Source: Methylocystis hirsuta
Lineage (GTDB): Bacteria; Pseudomonadota; Alphaproteobacteria; Rhizobiales; Beijerinckiaceae
Assembly (NCBI RefSeq): GCF_003722355.1
Contig: NZ_QWDD01000001.1
Location: forward strand, 682,001 to 746,000
DNA length: 64,000 nt
Direction: 5' to 3'
The notes under the pieces were generated by a model. The model ran no database searches, had not been told where the DNA came from, and worked only from the letters and a program-made list of their open reading frames with translations. Numbering within the stretch: the stretch's first letter is position 1; the number at the start of each line of letters is the position of its first letter. Below, in pieces: positions 11,918 through 21,761 of this stretch. The position numbers and the translations under genes were made by a program.

Positions 11918-12252
11918 TGCGGCGCGTGGTCGAGTTTCGCCAGCGCCTCTTTCGCGTGCTTGACGCCGCCCTTGGCGTCGCCCTTTTCGCCAAACTTGAT
12001 CGCCTGCTTCAGATGGACGATGCCGGCGCGCACGAAGCGGTTCGACTTTTCCTTCTGGGCGGCCTGAGCGTGCGTCAAAGCTTCCTTGCCGTGTTCGACG
12101 ACCCCGTCAGCCTTGCCTTCCAGACCGGCGTCCACCGCCTGGCGCGTATGGGTGATCGCTTCGGCGACATGATTTTCCTGCGCGAGCGCAATCGGCGAGA
12201 ACAACGCCGCGACCGATAGCGAGACGAGGGCGATGAACGTTCTGCGGATCAT
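11914..12252 (-). CDS. exported SmbP-like small metal-binding protein
   Basis: A 112-residue protein with a cleavable signal peptide (MIRRTFIALVSLSVAALFSP, cleavage near ALAQ). The mature part is two similar His/Lys/Ala-rich helical segments: THTRQAVDAGLEGKADGVVE followed by HGKEALTHAQAAQ, then HLKQAIKFGEKGDAKGGVKH and AKEALAKLDHAPH. This repeated helical hairpin with spaced histidines matches the SmbP family (periplasmic copper/divalent metal-binding four-helix bundle first described in Nitrosomonas europaea). A periplasmic metal buffer is inferred. It is convergent with murI. The N-terminal extension to 12267 lacks a good start. Confidence 0.75.
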   Translation of the reverse strand: MIRRTFIALVSLSVAALFSPIALAQENHVAEAITHTRQAVDAGLEGKADGVVEHGKEALTHAQAAQKEKSNRFVRAGIVHLKQAIKFGEKGDAKGGVKHAKEALAKLDHAPH

Positions 12253-12379
12253 AGTTTCCCCTCCCAATAACCTTGATTAAACGCGGACTTGACCGTTACC
12301 GTCAGCTCCGCATTTGTAGATTAATGCGCCCACGGTCCCGCGCAAGAGCCGCGACGCCTGCGCGTCTTGCTGACGCGCC

Positions 12380-13636
12380 TTAGGGTTTTGGGCGATCGGT
12401 CAAGGTTTCGAGAAAAGCGACGATGGCGTCGATGTCTTTTTCGGACAGCCGCGGTTTTTCCCCCGGCTTGCGATCGTAGGGAACCTCTTCGACGTTGACG
12501 TTTTCATGCGCGGAGGCCGGCAGGTCGTCATATTTTTCCGGCTTGCCGCGCCGGTCTTTGGGATACCAGCGGCCGGCATCGGTGTCGCGCGTCGCATAAA
12601 AGGCGACGACGTCGCGCAGCTTGTCGAAGACGCCATTATGCAGATAAGGGCCGGTGACGGCGATGTTGCGCAAGGTCGGCACTTTGAAAGCGCCGCAGAC
12701 GCTCTCGACCTTGAAACCCGCAGGGGCGACTTCAGCGAGTCCTGGTCGCGCGCACAGGCCAAGATCGGGAGCCGACTCAGGCTTCGCCGCGCTCGGAATC
12801 GCTTTGTTTCTTGGGCCGCCGAGGGCGTCATAGGTGAAATCGGTGAAGAGCCAGTCCTGCGGATTGCGGGAATCTTCCTTTCCGGCGTGGCAGGCGAGGC
12901 AATTGCCCTTCTTCGGGTCCTTGAAAAGCTCAAAGCCTTTCTTCTCCAGCGCCGTCAACTGCGCTTGCCCGCGCAGATAGTCGTCGAATTTGGAAGCGAA
13001 GGGATGAAAGCGCGCGCTCGCCTCGAAGGCGACGACCGCTTGCGCGAGCTTCACGAAGGCGGCGTCCGGATCGGCGAAGACTTTGTCGCCATAGACCTGG
13101 CGGGCGAGGTCGGCGTAGGCGCCGCCCTGCACCGTCTCGACGACGAAGCGTTTCGACGGCGCGTTCATTTCGAGCGGATCGAGCACCGGACCTTCGACCT
13201 GGGCGAGGAGATCGCTCGCGCGGCCGTCATAGAACTGTCCGCCAGCCGGAATTTTTTCGATCTTGCCGGACTCTTCGTCCTTATCGTCGATGAATTCGAA
13301 AGGCGGCGCGAAGGACGCATACATGATCGACGGCGTGTTGCGCTTGCCCAGAGAGGTTGGCAGCGAGCCCCGCGCCACGGCAGGGACGCTCGAACCATTA
13401 TTGCCTTGAAAAGCCGTCGCAGCGTCATGGCAGGAGGCGCAGGAGACGCCCGCCGGACGCGACAGGCTCGCGTCTTCGAACACGCGCTTGCCGAGGACTT
13501 CGAGCGCCGTCAGGCCGCGTTCGTCGGCCGCGCCGGCGCCCGATGGCGTGGGCTGCGCGTAGAGCGGGGAGCCGAGCACTGCGAAGGCGGCGCAAAGCGC
13601 GGCTCGGCGCGCCTTGCGTAGATTGGAAAGGGTCAC
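12380..13636 (-). CDS. exported di-haem cytochrome c peroxidase / MauG-family protein
   Basis: About 418 residues with an N-terminal signal peptide (RKARRAALCAAFAVLGSPLY, cleavage after AQ). Two c-haem motifs are visible: CASCH (about 65 residues into the ORF) and CLACH near the middle, with GPYLHNGVFDKL and the PTLRNIAVTGPY segment near the C-terminal half, the standard signature of the bacterial di-haem cytochrome c peroxidase/MauG superfamily. It is periplasmic and likely reduces H2O2 or oxidises an unknown partner; the electron donor is not evident. The GTG at 13636 is chosen because it leaves a normal signal peptide; a TTG at 13708 adds 24 residues. No mau or methylamine genes are adjacent. 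Confidence 0.85.
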   Translation of the reverse strand: MTLSNLRKARRAALCAAFAVLGSPLYAQPTPSGAGAADERGLTALEVLGKRVFEDASLSRPAGVSCASCHDAATAFQGNNGSSVPAVARGSLPTSLGKRNTPSIMYASFAPPFEFIDDKDEESGKIEKIPAGGQFYDGRASDLLAQVEGPVLDPLEMNAPSKRFVVETVQGGAYADLARQVYGDKVFADPDAAFVKLAQAVVAFEASARFHPFASKFDDYLRGQAQLTALEKKGFELFKDPKKGNCLACHAGKEDSRNPQDWLFTDFTYDALGGPRNKAIPSAAKPESAPDLGLCARPGLAEVAPAGFKVESVCGAFKVPTLRNIAVTGPYLHNGVFDKLRDVVAFYATRDTDAGRWYPKDRRGKPEKYDDLPASAHENVNVEEVPYDRKPGEKPRLSEKDIDAIVAFLETLTDRPKP

Positions 13637-13951
13637 TTGAGCAGCCCGTTGGAGAAGACAAGCGCGTTTCTTCGCGCCCTGAGAAACTGTAGGAATCGCG
13701 CGGCGCAAAGGTCAATTTCGTTAATTTGGATATCTTCCAGCAAGCGTGCGGGCTTACGCCGCATGCGGCGCGCGCAGCAGCAAGCTGCGCCGTCAACTCA
13801 CATCCAAGAGACTGAAATTAACCAGTTTTAATGTCCTCAAAGCGACTCGGCGCAGTACAGCCACATTTTAACGATTGTCTGAGCGCGGATGGTGCGACCG
13901 CGCGCGACTCATCGCCGAGTCCCTGGCGCGCGCCAATGAAAGGGTTCAGGC
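13637..13951. other. 315-bp intergenic region between divergent genes
   Basis: This gap lies between the divergently transcribed di-haem peroxidase and the Pro/Ala-rich membrane protein, so it should hold promoters for both. I see no RNA gene or convincing operator; it is locally AT-rich around 13720-13740 and 13815-13835. Confidence 0.5.
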
Positions 13952-15046
13952 ATGATGGATATCGGCGACGATAAGGAGCTGATGGCTGAATTTGCCCAGT
14001 TTAAAGAGTTGCTGCGCCGCGACCTCGGCCACGCCCCCGAGCCAACCGCGGCGCCGGCTCAGGGCTTCGAGCGCCCGCCAACGAATGCAGCGATCAATCC
14101 GGGTCCATCGCCTCAGGCGCCGCGCGCAGAGGAAGCTTGGAGCGCGGTCCATGCGACCGAGGAAGAATTCTACGACGAGCCGGAGGACGAACGCGAAGGC
14201 GGCCGTCGGGCCTTGTTCTTCGCGGCGGCCGCGGTGGTTATCGCCGGACTGGCGGCCTTGACCTGGGTCTTGGGGCCGTGGAGCACGGTCGAGCCGAGCG
14301 AGGATCCGGCGCTGGCCACGGCGCCGCCTTTGGCCGCTCCGGAAGCCGCTGAACCCGTTCTCGGCAGCGCCGCGCCGCAACCGCAAGACGCTGCGACGAC
14401 GGACGAAGCGGTCGCCAGAGCGCCCGCGCCTGAGGAAAGCGCCAGGGCGCCGGCCGAGCCTGCGCCGCCAGCGGCCGCCGCCGCGGAATCCGCGTCTGGC
14501 GCGGACGTCCAATCGGAAACAGCGCCGGCCGCAGGCGCCGCGATGACGCCGCCGAATCCGGCGGTTGCGCCGCTTGGCGCGAGCATTCCAGTTCCCGCTG
14601 GCGCCGCGGCTGCGCCGCAACTCGCGCCGCTGCCCTTGGCGGCGACGGCGCCGCTGCCGATGACCGCGACGACGCCGTCGGCCCCGTCGCCGACGTCGCC
14701 GCCGGCGGCCGTTCCGCCGAAAGCCGTTCCGCCGAAAGCCGCGGCGCTGGAGCCGCCGCAAGCGGCTGCGCCCGCCGCGCCAGTTTCGCAGCCGCCGGCC
14801 GCCGCGGCCGAGACGACGGAAACGCCAAAACCCGCGCCGCGCGCAAAGGTCGTGAAACAGAAGAAGCCGGCGAAGCCGGTCGCCAGCCGACCCAAGCCGG
14901 CAGCTGAAGCGCCGGTGGCCGTCGCGGCGCCTGAGCCGGCGCCGGCGGCGCCTCCCCCTCCGCCGCCTCCGCCGAGCGACGGACCTTTCGGCTTCGTCAA
15001 GCGCACGGTGAACAGCGTCGGATCGGCGATCGGCCTCGGCCGCTGA
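13952..15046 (+). CDS. Pro/Ala-rich single-pass membrane protein of unknown function
   Basis: A 364-residue protein with an acidic N-terminal cytoplasmic part (residues 1-85), one membrane segment (RALFFAAAAVVIAGLAAL, about 88-107), then about 230 residues of low-complexity Ala/Pro-rich sequence with Lys-rich patches (KVVKQKKPAKPVASRPKP near 305), a polyproline run near 335, and a short conserved-looking end, FGFVKRTVNSVGSAIGLGR. The layout is that of a protein spanning the periplasm, with the C-terminal amphipathic segment perhaps contacting the envelope. No known domain recognised. ATGs at 13952 and 13955 are both possible. It is not obviously in an operon with folE 160 bp downstream. Confidence 0.7.
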   Translation: MMDIGDDKELMAEFAQFKELLRRDLGHAPEPTAAPAQGFERPPTNAAINPGPSPQAPRAEEAWSAVHATEEEFYDEPEDEREGGRRALFFAAAAVVIAGLAALTWVLGPWSTVEPSEDPALATAPPLAAPEAAEPVLGSAAPQPQDAATTDEAVARAPAPEESARAPAEPAPPAAAAAESASGADVQSETAPAAGAAMTPPNPAVAPLGASIPVPAGAAAAPQLAPLPLAATAPLPMTATTPSAPSPTSPPAAVPPKAVPPKAAALEPPQAAAPAAPVSQPPAAAAETTETPKPAPRAKVVKQKKPAKPVASRPKPAAEAPVAVAAPEPAPAAPPPPPPPPSDGPFGFVKRTVNSVGSAIGLGR

Positions 15047-15207
15047 GCGAACGCGTGGAGTCATCGAAACGCCGACGCGCCCCCGCGCCGGTGTTTTTCT
15101 TTTTAGCAAATGGAGCGGCCGTGGCCTTTGCCAAACGCCAAAGCCTGTGACTTTATCCAGCGACCGGGCGACGCGAACCGCCTCGACGATCCTGGAGAGC
15201 TAAAGGC

Positions 15208-15780
15208 ATGGCCAAGCCCACTCAAGCTGACGCAGAAGCGGCCGTGCGGGTTCTCATCGAATGGGCGGGAGACGATCCTCATCGCGAGGGGCTGATCGAC
15301 ACGCCGGAGCGCGTAGCGCGCTCCTACCGCGAGCTTTTCGCCGGCTATGAAGTCGATCCGCGCGATTATCTCAAGCGCACCTTCGACGAGGTCGGCGGCT
15401 ATGACGAACTCGTGGTATTGAAGGACATTCGCGTCGTCAGCTTCTGCGAGCATCATATGCTGCCGGTGACCGGGCGCGCGCATGTCGGCTATCTGCCGAA
15501 CAACCGCGTGGTCGGCATCTCAAAGCTCGCGCGGGTCGTGCATGGATTCGCCCGCCGGCTGCAGATTCAGGAAAAGCTCACCGCCGAGATCGCCGAAGCG
15601 ATCCAGGACATTCTGGAGCCGCAGGGCGTCGGCGTCGTCATCGAGGCGGAGCACAGCTGCATGACGCTGCGCGGGGTCAACACGACCGGCTCGCTCTTAA
15701 CGACGAGCCGCCTGCTCGGCGTGATCCGCGACGACCCGCGCACCCGCGAGGAATTCCTCGGCATGGTGCACGGGAAGTAA
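15208..15780 (+). CDS. folE: GTP cyclohydrolase I
   Basis: A 190-residue type IA enzyme that converts GTP to 7,8-dihydroneopterin triphosphate, the first step of folate (and pterin) synthesis. The zinc ligands and active site are seen in [18 protein letters not shown] near residue 78-95 and [11 protein letters not shown] near 150; [13 protein letters not shown] lies in the N-terminal helix region. Full length with the ATG at 15208. Stands alone here, followed by AT-rich accessory DNA. Confidence 0.97.
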   Translation: MAKPTQADAEAAVRVLIEWAGDDPHREGLIDTPERVARSYRELFAGYEVDPRDYLKRTFDEVGGYDELVVLKDIRVVSFCEHHMLPVTGRAHVGYLPNNRVVGISKLARVVHGFARRLQIQEKLTAEIAEAIQDILEPQGVGVVIEAEHSCMTLRGVNTTGSLLTTSRLLGVIRDDPRTREEFLGMVHGK

Positions 15781-16052
15781 AAAACGGGAACTTTTCGAGT
15801 CCTAAATATTCTATCGTATTTGCGTTGAAACATTATGACTTTCATATCCCGACCTGCAGCTACGCTCGTAGCTGTGGAATTCAACCACGTCTGTGCGCCT
15901 ATAAAAACGACAGGCCAACTGTCTGGCTAAAGGTCCGCATAAATGCGTACGGAAAAAGCTACGAGGAATTTCGTATCAAACTTAGGAACGACACTTGCCG
16001 GAAACCATTATCGTTGTATGTTCCGCAAGCTAGTGAAACAGGGGGAGAATCA

Positions 16053-16271
16053 ATGGCCGAGCGCAAGTCAGCGTTAAACCGCGCTCCCGAGCGGCCAGAA
16101 TTGGAGCGGCTTCTGGCAATCGCCAAGAGTGTTCATGTTACAGAAGCAATGTTGCAAGAGCAGCGCGCTAGCTTCGTGTATGGGAACGCGCCACATGGTT
16201 CTCGCATAACGAAGGAGTCTGCGCGAACTGCGGTAGGTCGCGTCCGAGTTACGAATGCGGAGGTCGATTGA
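16053..16271 (+). CDS. small protein encoded upstream of, and coupled to, a Fic gene
   Basis: A 72-residue soluble protein starting at the ATG at 16053 behind GGGGGAG. The sequence begins MAERKSALNRAPERPELERL and contains QRASFVYGNAPHGSRITKES. I recognise this as the short protein type that often precedes Fic-domain genes in Rhizobiales. By position it may be the antitoxin or regulator of the Fic enzyme, but I cannot see a clear (S/T)xxxE(G/N) inhibitory helix, so the role is open. Its TGA stop overlaps a TTG start for the Fic reading frame (TTGA at 16268-16271). The surrounding 15.8-16.9 kb is less GC-rich than the neighbours, suggesting transfer. Confidence 0.65.
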   Translation: MAERKSALNRAPERPELERLLAIAKSVHVTEAMLQEQRASFVYGNAPHGSRITKESARTAVGRVRVTNAEVD

Positions 16272-16931
16272 GGGAATACAATTACCCTCAAGCTGTGAGG
16301 GCAGTCGATGTTTGTCTTAGAGTAAGAAGACCAAGATTTATATGACAGAATTCAAGAGCAGAATTTAAATAGGCAGTATGAGCTTCTTATTAACTGTATA
16401 GAAATAGGATTGATGAAGGGCCCAATAGCATTCGACAAATATATGCTTTGGGCATTAAATCATGTAGCTGTTGCGAATATATCGCAGTTTGGCGGAAGAT
16501 TCAGAAGTGAGCCGATTTACGTCGGCGATCACAAGCCTCCACATTTCAACGAAGTTTCCGATTGGATGGATCGGTTTATTTCAACTGTTCAGGAAAATTG
16601 GTTCATTTGGACTCCGACTGAATTAGCGGCATATGGTCTCTGGCGCCTAAACTGGATACATCCTTTTATAGAGGGAAACGGACGCACGGCGCGGGCCGCC
16701 TGTTATTATCTGTTGTGTGTCAGATCCGGGAAGCTCCTGCCGGGGCGGAAAATTGTTCCCGAGCGCATTCGAGAGAACCGACACGGCTATGAGGAGGGGC
16801 TAAGGCATGCAGATAGGGCGTGGGACGCTGGGCATCTCGATTTCACGAAAATGGAAGAATATCTAGCCGCGCTATTGACGGCTCAGCTCGAAGATGACGG
16901 ACTTCCTTATCAAGGTAACTCGTGCGTCTAA
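16268..16931 (+). pseudogene. Fic-domain AMP transferase gene with a frameshift
   Basis: The 3' part (from 16410) encodes an intact Fic core with the canonical motif HPFIEGNGRTAR, preceded by ISQFGGRFRSEPIYVGDHKP and followed by PGRKIVPERIRENRHGYEEG. Fic enzymes transfer AMP or other phosphate-containing groups to protein hydroxyls. The expected N-terminus is present but in another frame: from the TTG at 16268 it reads REYNYPQAVRAVDVCLRVRR and stops at 16343, while the downstream frame, closed by a TAA at 16323, continues DLYDRIQEQNLNRQYELLIN. The switch must lie between about 16324 and 16343 and equals one extra base. Either a real mutation or a sequencing error. A shorter product from 16410 or 16413 would keep the motif but lose the N-terminal helices. 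Confidence 0.75.
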
Positions 16932-17041
16932 TTCCAAACAGACCCACGAACAAACGCATGCCGCTCGAATTGAGCAATCGAAAGCGGGGCGGCGGAACTG
17001 GATCGCTCCGCAGCCAGATTCCTGCAAAAGGCAAGAGGTCG

Positions 17042-18151
17042 TTAAGACAGCGTCTTCTTCAGCTCCGCGACGATCGCATCGCCCATCTCCTTGGTTGAGA
17101 CGGTCGACGGCGCGTCGCCCTTGATGTCGGCCGTGCGCAGTCCCTTCGCCAGCACATTGGCGATCGCCGCGTCGATCGCGTCGGCCGCTTTCGGCAGATC
17201 GAAGCTGTAACGCAGGGCCATGCCGAGCGAACCGATCATGGCGATCGGATTGGCGATGCCCTTGCCGGCGATGTCGGGCGCCGAGCCATGGCAGGGCTCA
17301 TACATCGCATGGCGCTTGCCCTTTTCATCCGCGGCGCCGAGCGAAGCCGACGGCAACATGCCGAGCGAACCGGTGAGCATCGCGGCTTCATCGGACAGCA
17401 TGTCGCCGAAGAGATTGTCGGTGACGACGACGTCGAACTGTTTGGGCCAGCGCACGAGTTGCATCGCGAGCGCGTCGGCGAGCATATGTTCGAGTTTCAC
17501 GTCAGCATATTCGCGCTTATGCAGCGCGGTGATGACCTCGCGCCACAGATAGCCCGACTTCATCACATTCGACTTCTCGGAAGAGGTCACCTTGTTCCCG
17601 CGCTTGCGCGCCATCTCGAAGGCGACCCGGCCGATGCGCTCGATCTCGTAGGTCTCGTAGACCTGCGTGTCGACGGCGCGTTTCTGGCCATTGCCGAGAT
17701 CGGTGATCTCCTTGGGCTCGCCGAAATAGACGCCGCCCGTCAATTCGCGCACGATCATGATGTCGAGGCCGTCGACGATGTCGCGCTTCAACGAAGAAGC
17801 GTCGGCCAGCGCGGCGTAGCAGATCGCCGGGCGCAGATTTGCGAACAGACCCAGATCCTTGCGCAGGCGCAGCAGGCCGGATTCGGGACGCAAGTCATAA
17901 GGCACGCCGTCCCATTTCGGCCCGCCGACGGCGGCGAGCAGCACGGCGTCGGCCTCAAGCGCGCGCGTCATGTCGGCTTCGCTGATGGCTTGCTTATGCG
18001 CGTCATAGGCGGCCCCGCCGACGAGCCCCCGCTCGACCTCGAAGCGCGCGACGCCCGCTTCGTTCAGAAGGGCGAGAACCTTTTCGGCCTCGGCGGAAAT
18101 TTCCGGACCGATGCCGTCGCCCGGCAGGAGCAGAAGCTTGTATATGGACAT
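17042..18151 (-). CDS. leuB: 3-isopropylmalate dehydrogenase
   Basis: A 369-residue NAD-dependent enzyme of leucine synthesis that oxidatively decarboxylates 3-isopropylmalate. Seen: [20 protein letters not shown] at the N-terminus, [15 protein letters not shown] near residue 140, and the metal/substrate site [20 protein letters not shown] near 240. The ATG at 18151 puts [13 protein letters not shown] at the start; the frame is open 63 bp further upstream but without conservation. Transcribed alone, convergent with the Fic locus. Confidence 0.96.
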   Translation of the reverse strand: MSIYKLLLLPGDGIGPEISAEAEKVLALLNEAGVARFEVERGLVGGAAYDAHKQAISEADMTRALEADAVLLAAVGGPKWDGVPYDLRPESGLLRLRKDLGLFANLRPAICYAALADASSLKRDIVDGLDIMIVRELTGGVYFGEPKEITDLGNGQKRAVDTQVYETYEIERIGRVAFEMARKRGNKVTSSEKSNVMKSGYLWREVITALHKREYADVKLEHMLADALAMQLVRWPKQFDVVVTDNLFGDMLSDEAAMLTGSLGMLPSASLGAADEKGKRHAMYEPCHGSAPDIAGKGIANPIAMIGSLGMALRYSFDLPKAADAIDAAIANVLAKGLRTADIKGDAPSTVSTKEMGDAIVAELKKTLS

Positions 18152-18396
18152 GAATGCCTCGTCGTCGGCTTTGCAACTCGCGCCGTCAATAGAGCGCGCG
18201 ACAAGGCGACGCAACCGCGCGAAATCTCTTTTGGTCGTGCGACAATTCGCCCGCCACGCCGCCCTTGCCGCAGCGCGTTAAGCCGTGCAGCTTGAAAAAT
18301 GTCAAACGCAAGGGGGCTTCGCGCGAGACGCGTCAATCAACGAGCGACGTCCGCGGGAAGCGATGCGCAGGCTGCGCGCAGTTGGGAGACGCAAAG

Positions 18397-18876
18397 ATGA
18401 AGAGCTATAAAACCATCGTGCATATCATGGCGCTTAGCCTGTTCGGCGCCCTCGCCGGCGTGGCGCCCGCCAAGGCCTTCTGCCTCGTCAATTGCGAGCC
18501 CAAGCCCGACGACGCGAAGAAAGTCTTCGAAAATCTCATCAAGAAGAAATTCGACAAGGACGTGGTGATCGAGGACTTCAAGGTCACGCGCTTCTGGCCG
18601 CTCGACGTCGAAGGGGCCGGTCACGCCGGCTATGAATTCTACTACACCGCGAAAGTGCGCTTCCCGAACGGCGCGAATCTCGAATGCAAGCCGGAGGGCG
18701 GCGCGGTGAAACCCGGCTGTTCGGACAATACGAGCTATTATTCGACGACGATCCAGAACCAGATGATCAAGGACAAGCAATATATCGAGCCGGGCAAGGT
18801 CGTCGAGTTCAAGGACGAGACCCGCTTCGACGAAGAAGGCTCGAAGTGGAAGGGCCAGGACGGCAATTTATATTGA
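18397..18876 (+). CDS. exported protein of unknown function
   Basis: A 159-residue protein with a clear signal peptide (MKSYKTIVHIMALSLFGALA, cleavage at APAKA-F). The mature part has four cysteines (CLVNC near the new N-terminus; ECKPEGG and PGCSDN later) that could form disulfides, and is rich in Lys and aromatic residues (EFYYTAKVRFPNG). I do not recognise a family. It is monocistronic and ends at a strong intrinsic terminator 20 bp downstream. Confidence 0.7.
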   Translation: MKSYKTIVHIMALSLFGALAGVAPAKAFCLVNCEPKPDDAKKVFENLIKKKFDKDVVIEDFKVTRFWPLDVEGAGHAGYEFYYTAKVRFPNGANLECKPEGGAVKPGCSDNTSYYSTTIQNQMIKDKQYIEPGKVVEFKDETRFDEEGSKWKGQDGNLY

Positions 18877-18897
18877 GCGACGTCCACGAGGCTGGCG

Positions 18898-18930
18898 ATC
18901 GCGAGCCGCAAGGCTCGCGATTCTTCATTT
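18898..18930 (+). terminator. intrinsic terminator
   Basis: Perfect 10-bp stem ATCGCGAGCC / GGCTCGCGAT with a GCAA tetraloop (18898-18921), followed by TTCTTCATTT. It lies 21 bp after the stop of the exported protein gene, which it should terminate. Confidence 0.8.
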
Positions 18931-19042
18931 AGACGGCTGATCGCAGGGTCTTATCCCCTTCCTTGCGCGTGGCGCTTGGTGTAAAAGGCCGCCCAACGGA
19001 TTGCGCGTCGAGCGCGGCTCAGGCGCGGCTGGAAGGGTGCAC

Positions 19043-19990
19043 ATGCAGCAGGTCATTATCGCGATCCACCTGATGGTGGTGGTGGCGCTCGTCATTCTCG
19101 TGCTTTATCAAAAGTCGGAGGGCGGCGCGCTCGGCATGGGCGGCGGCAGCGGCGTTTTCACCGGCCGCGGCCAGGCCAATGCGCTCACCCGCGCCACGGG
19201 CATTCTCGCGACGATCTTCTTCATCACCAGCATCGCGCTGACCGTGCTGCCGGCCTGGGAGCGGCGCAGCGAGGGCGGCGACGACTGGACCAAGGCGCTC
19301 GACCCAGGATCAATCCAGATCAAGGAGCTTCCCAAGACCGAGGGGAAGACCGAAGGCAAGGGCGTGCAGGGCGCGCCCGAAAAGGCGCCCGAACCCGGCA
19401 AGGACAGCATTTTTGACCAGCTGCAGCGCGCCCAGCAGAAGCGCCAGCAGAGCGCCCCGGTAGAGGCGCCGCCGGCCGCAACGCCGCCAGCGACGACTCC
19501 GCCCGCCGCCGAGGCGCCGGCGCTGCGCCCGTCGCAGGAGCCCGCTCCGCAGGCTCCGGCCGCTGAAGCGCCGAAGCCCGTCGCGCCGCCTGCCGAAGCT
19601 CCCAAGCCTGAAGCGGTTGCTCCCGCAACGCCGCCAGCCGCCGAAGCGCCAAAGCCCGACGCGTCGAAGACCGACGGCTTGAAATGGGAAGCGCCGAAGA
19701 TGGAGGCCCCGGCCGCGGAAGCCCCGAAGCCCGTCGCGCCGCCCGCCGAAGCCCCGAAGGCGGATGCCCCCAAGGCGGAAGCTCCCAAGCCTGAAGCTGT
19801 TGCGCCCGCCGCGCCGCCGCCCGCCGCCGAAGCGCCAAAGCCCGACGCCTCGAAGAGCGACGGCATGAAATGGGAAGCGCCGAAGACGGGCGTCCCAACC
19901 GCGCCGGACGCGAAGCCCGCGGAGTCAAAACCCGCCGCGCCGGAAACCAAGCCCGCGCCTTCGACGATCTGGAAAGCGCCGACCCAGTAG
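19043..19990 (+). CDS. secG: preprotein translocase subunit SecG with a long Pro/Ala/Lys-rich tail
   Basis: The first 85 residues are SecG: two membrane segments (VIIAIHLMVVVALVILVLYQ and ATIFFITSIALTVLPAW) around the conserved loop EGGALGMGGGSGVFTGRGQA. SecG assists SecYEG. The protein is about 315 residues, against 75-150 in most bacteria, because of a low-complexity tail with two near-copies of an about 75-residue unit: each runs through AAEAPKPVAPPAEAPK and KPEAVAP to a KWEAPK motif (residues roughly 185-235 and 235-295). Such tails vary greatly between alphaproteobacteria. The ATG at 19043 is used because it starts directly at the first membrane segment. Confidence 0.9.
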   Translation: MQQVIIAIHLMVVVALVILVLYQKSEGGALGMGGGSGVFTGRGQANALTRATGILATIFFITSIALTVLPAWERRSEGGDDWTKALDPGSIQIKELPKTEGKTEGKGVQGAPEKAPEPGKDSIFDQLQRAQQKRQQSAPVEAPPAATPPATTPPAAEAPALRPSQEPAPQAPAAEAPKPVAPPAEAPKPEAVAPATPPAAEAPKPDASKTDGLKWEAPKMEAPAAEAPKPVAPPAEAPKADAPKAEAPKPEAVAPAAPPPAAEAPKPDASKSDGMKWEAPKTGVPTAPDAKPAESKPAAPETKPAPSTIWKAPTQ

Positions 19991-20083
19991 CGGGCGTCAA
20001 ATCCGCCATCCGATGATCTTGGCTGGGGGCGACCGCCCCCGGCCCGATAGAATCCGCTATCAGAATCGCTGGAAAGGCGTTAG

Positions 20084-21724
<1,641 letters not shown>

Positions 21725-21761
21725 TAGTTTCTTTGACTTTCCATTCCGTGGAGAAAGTTTG

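Noticed and set aside
14250..15000. TonB-like function for the Pro/Ala/Lys-rich membrane protein
   Set aside because: The layout (one helix plus Pro-rich span) is similar, but the TonB C-terminal domain is absent and the helix is not N-terminal.
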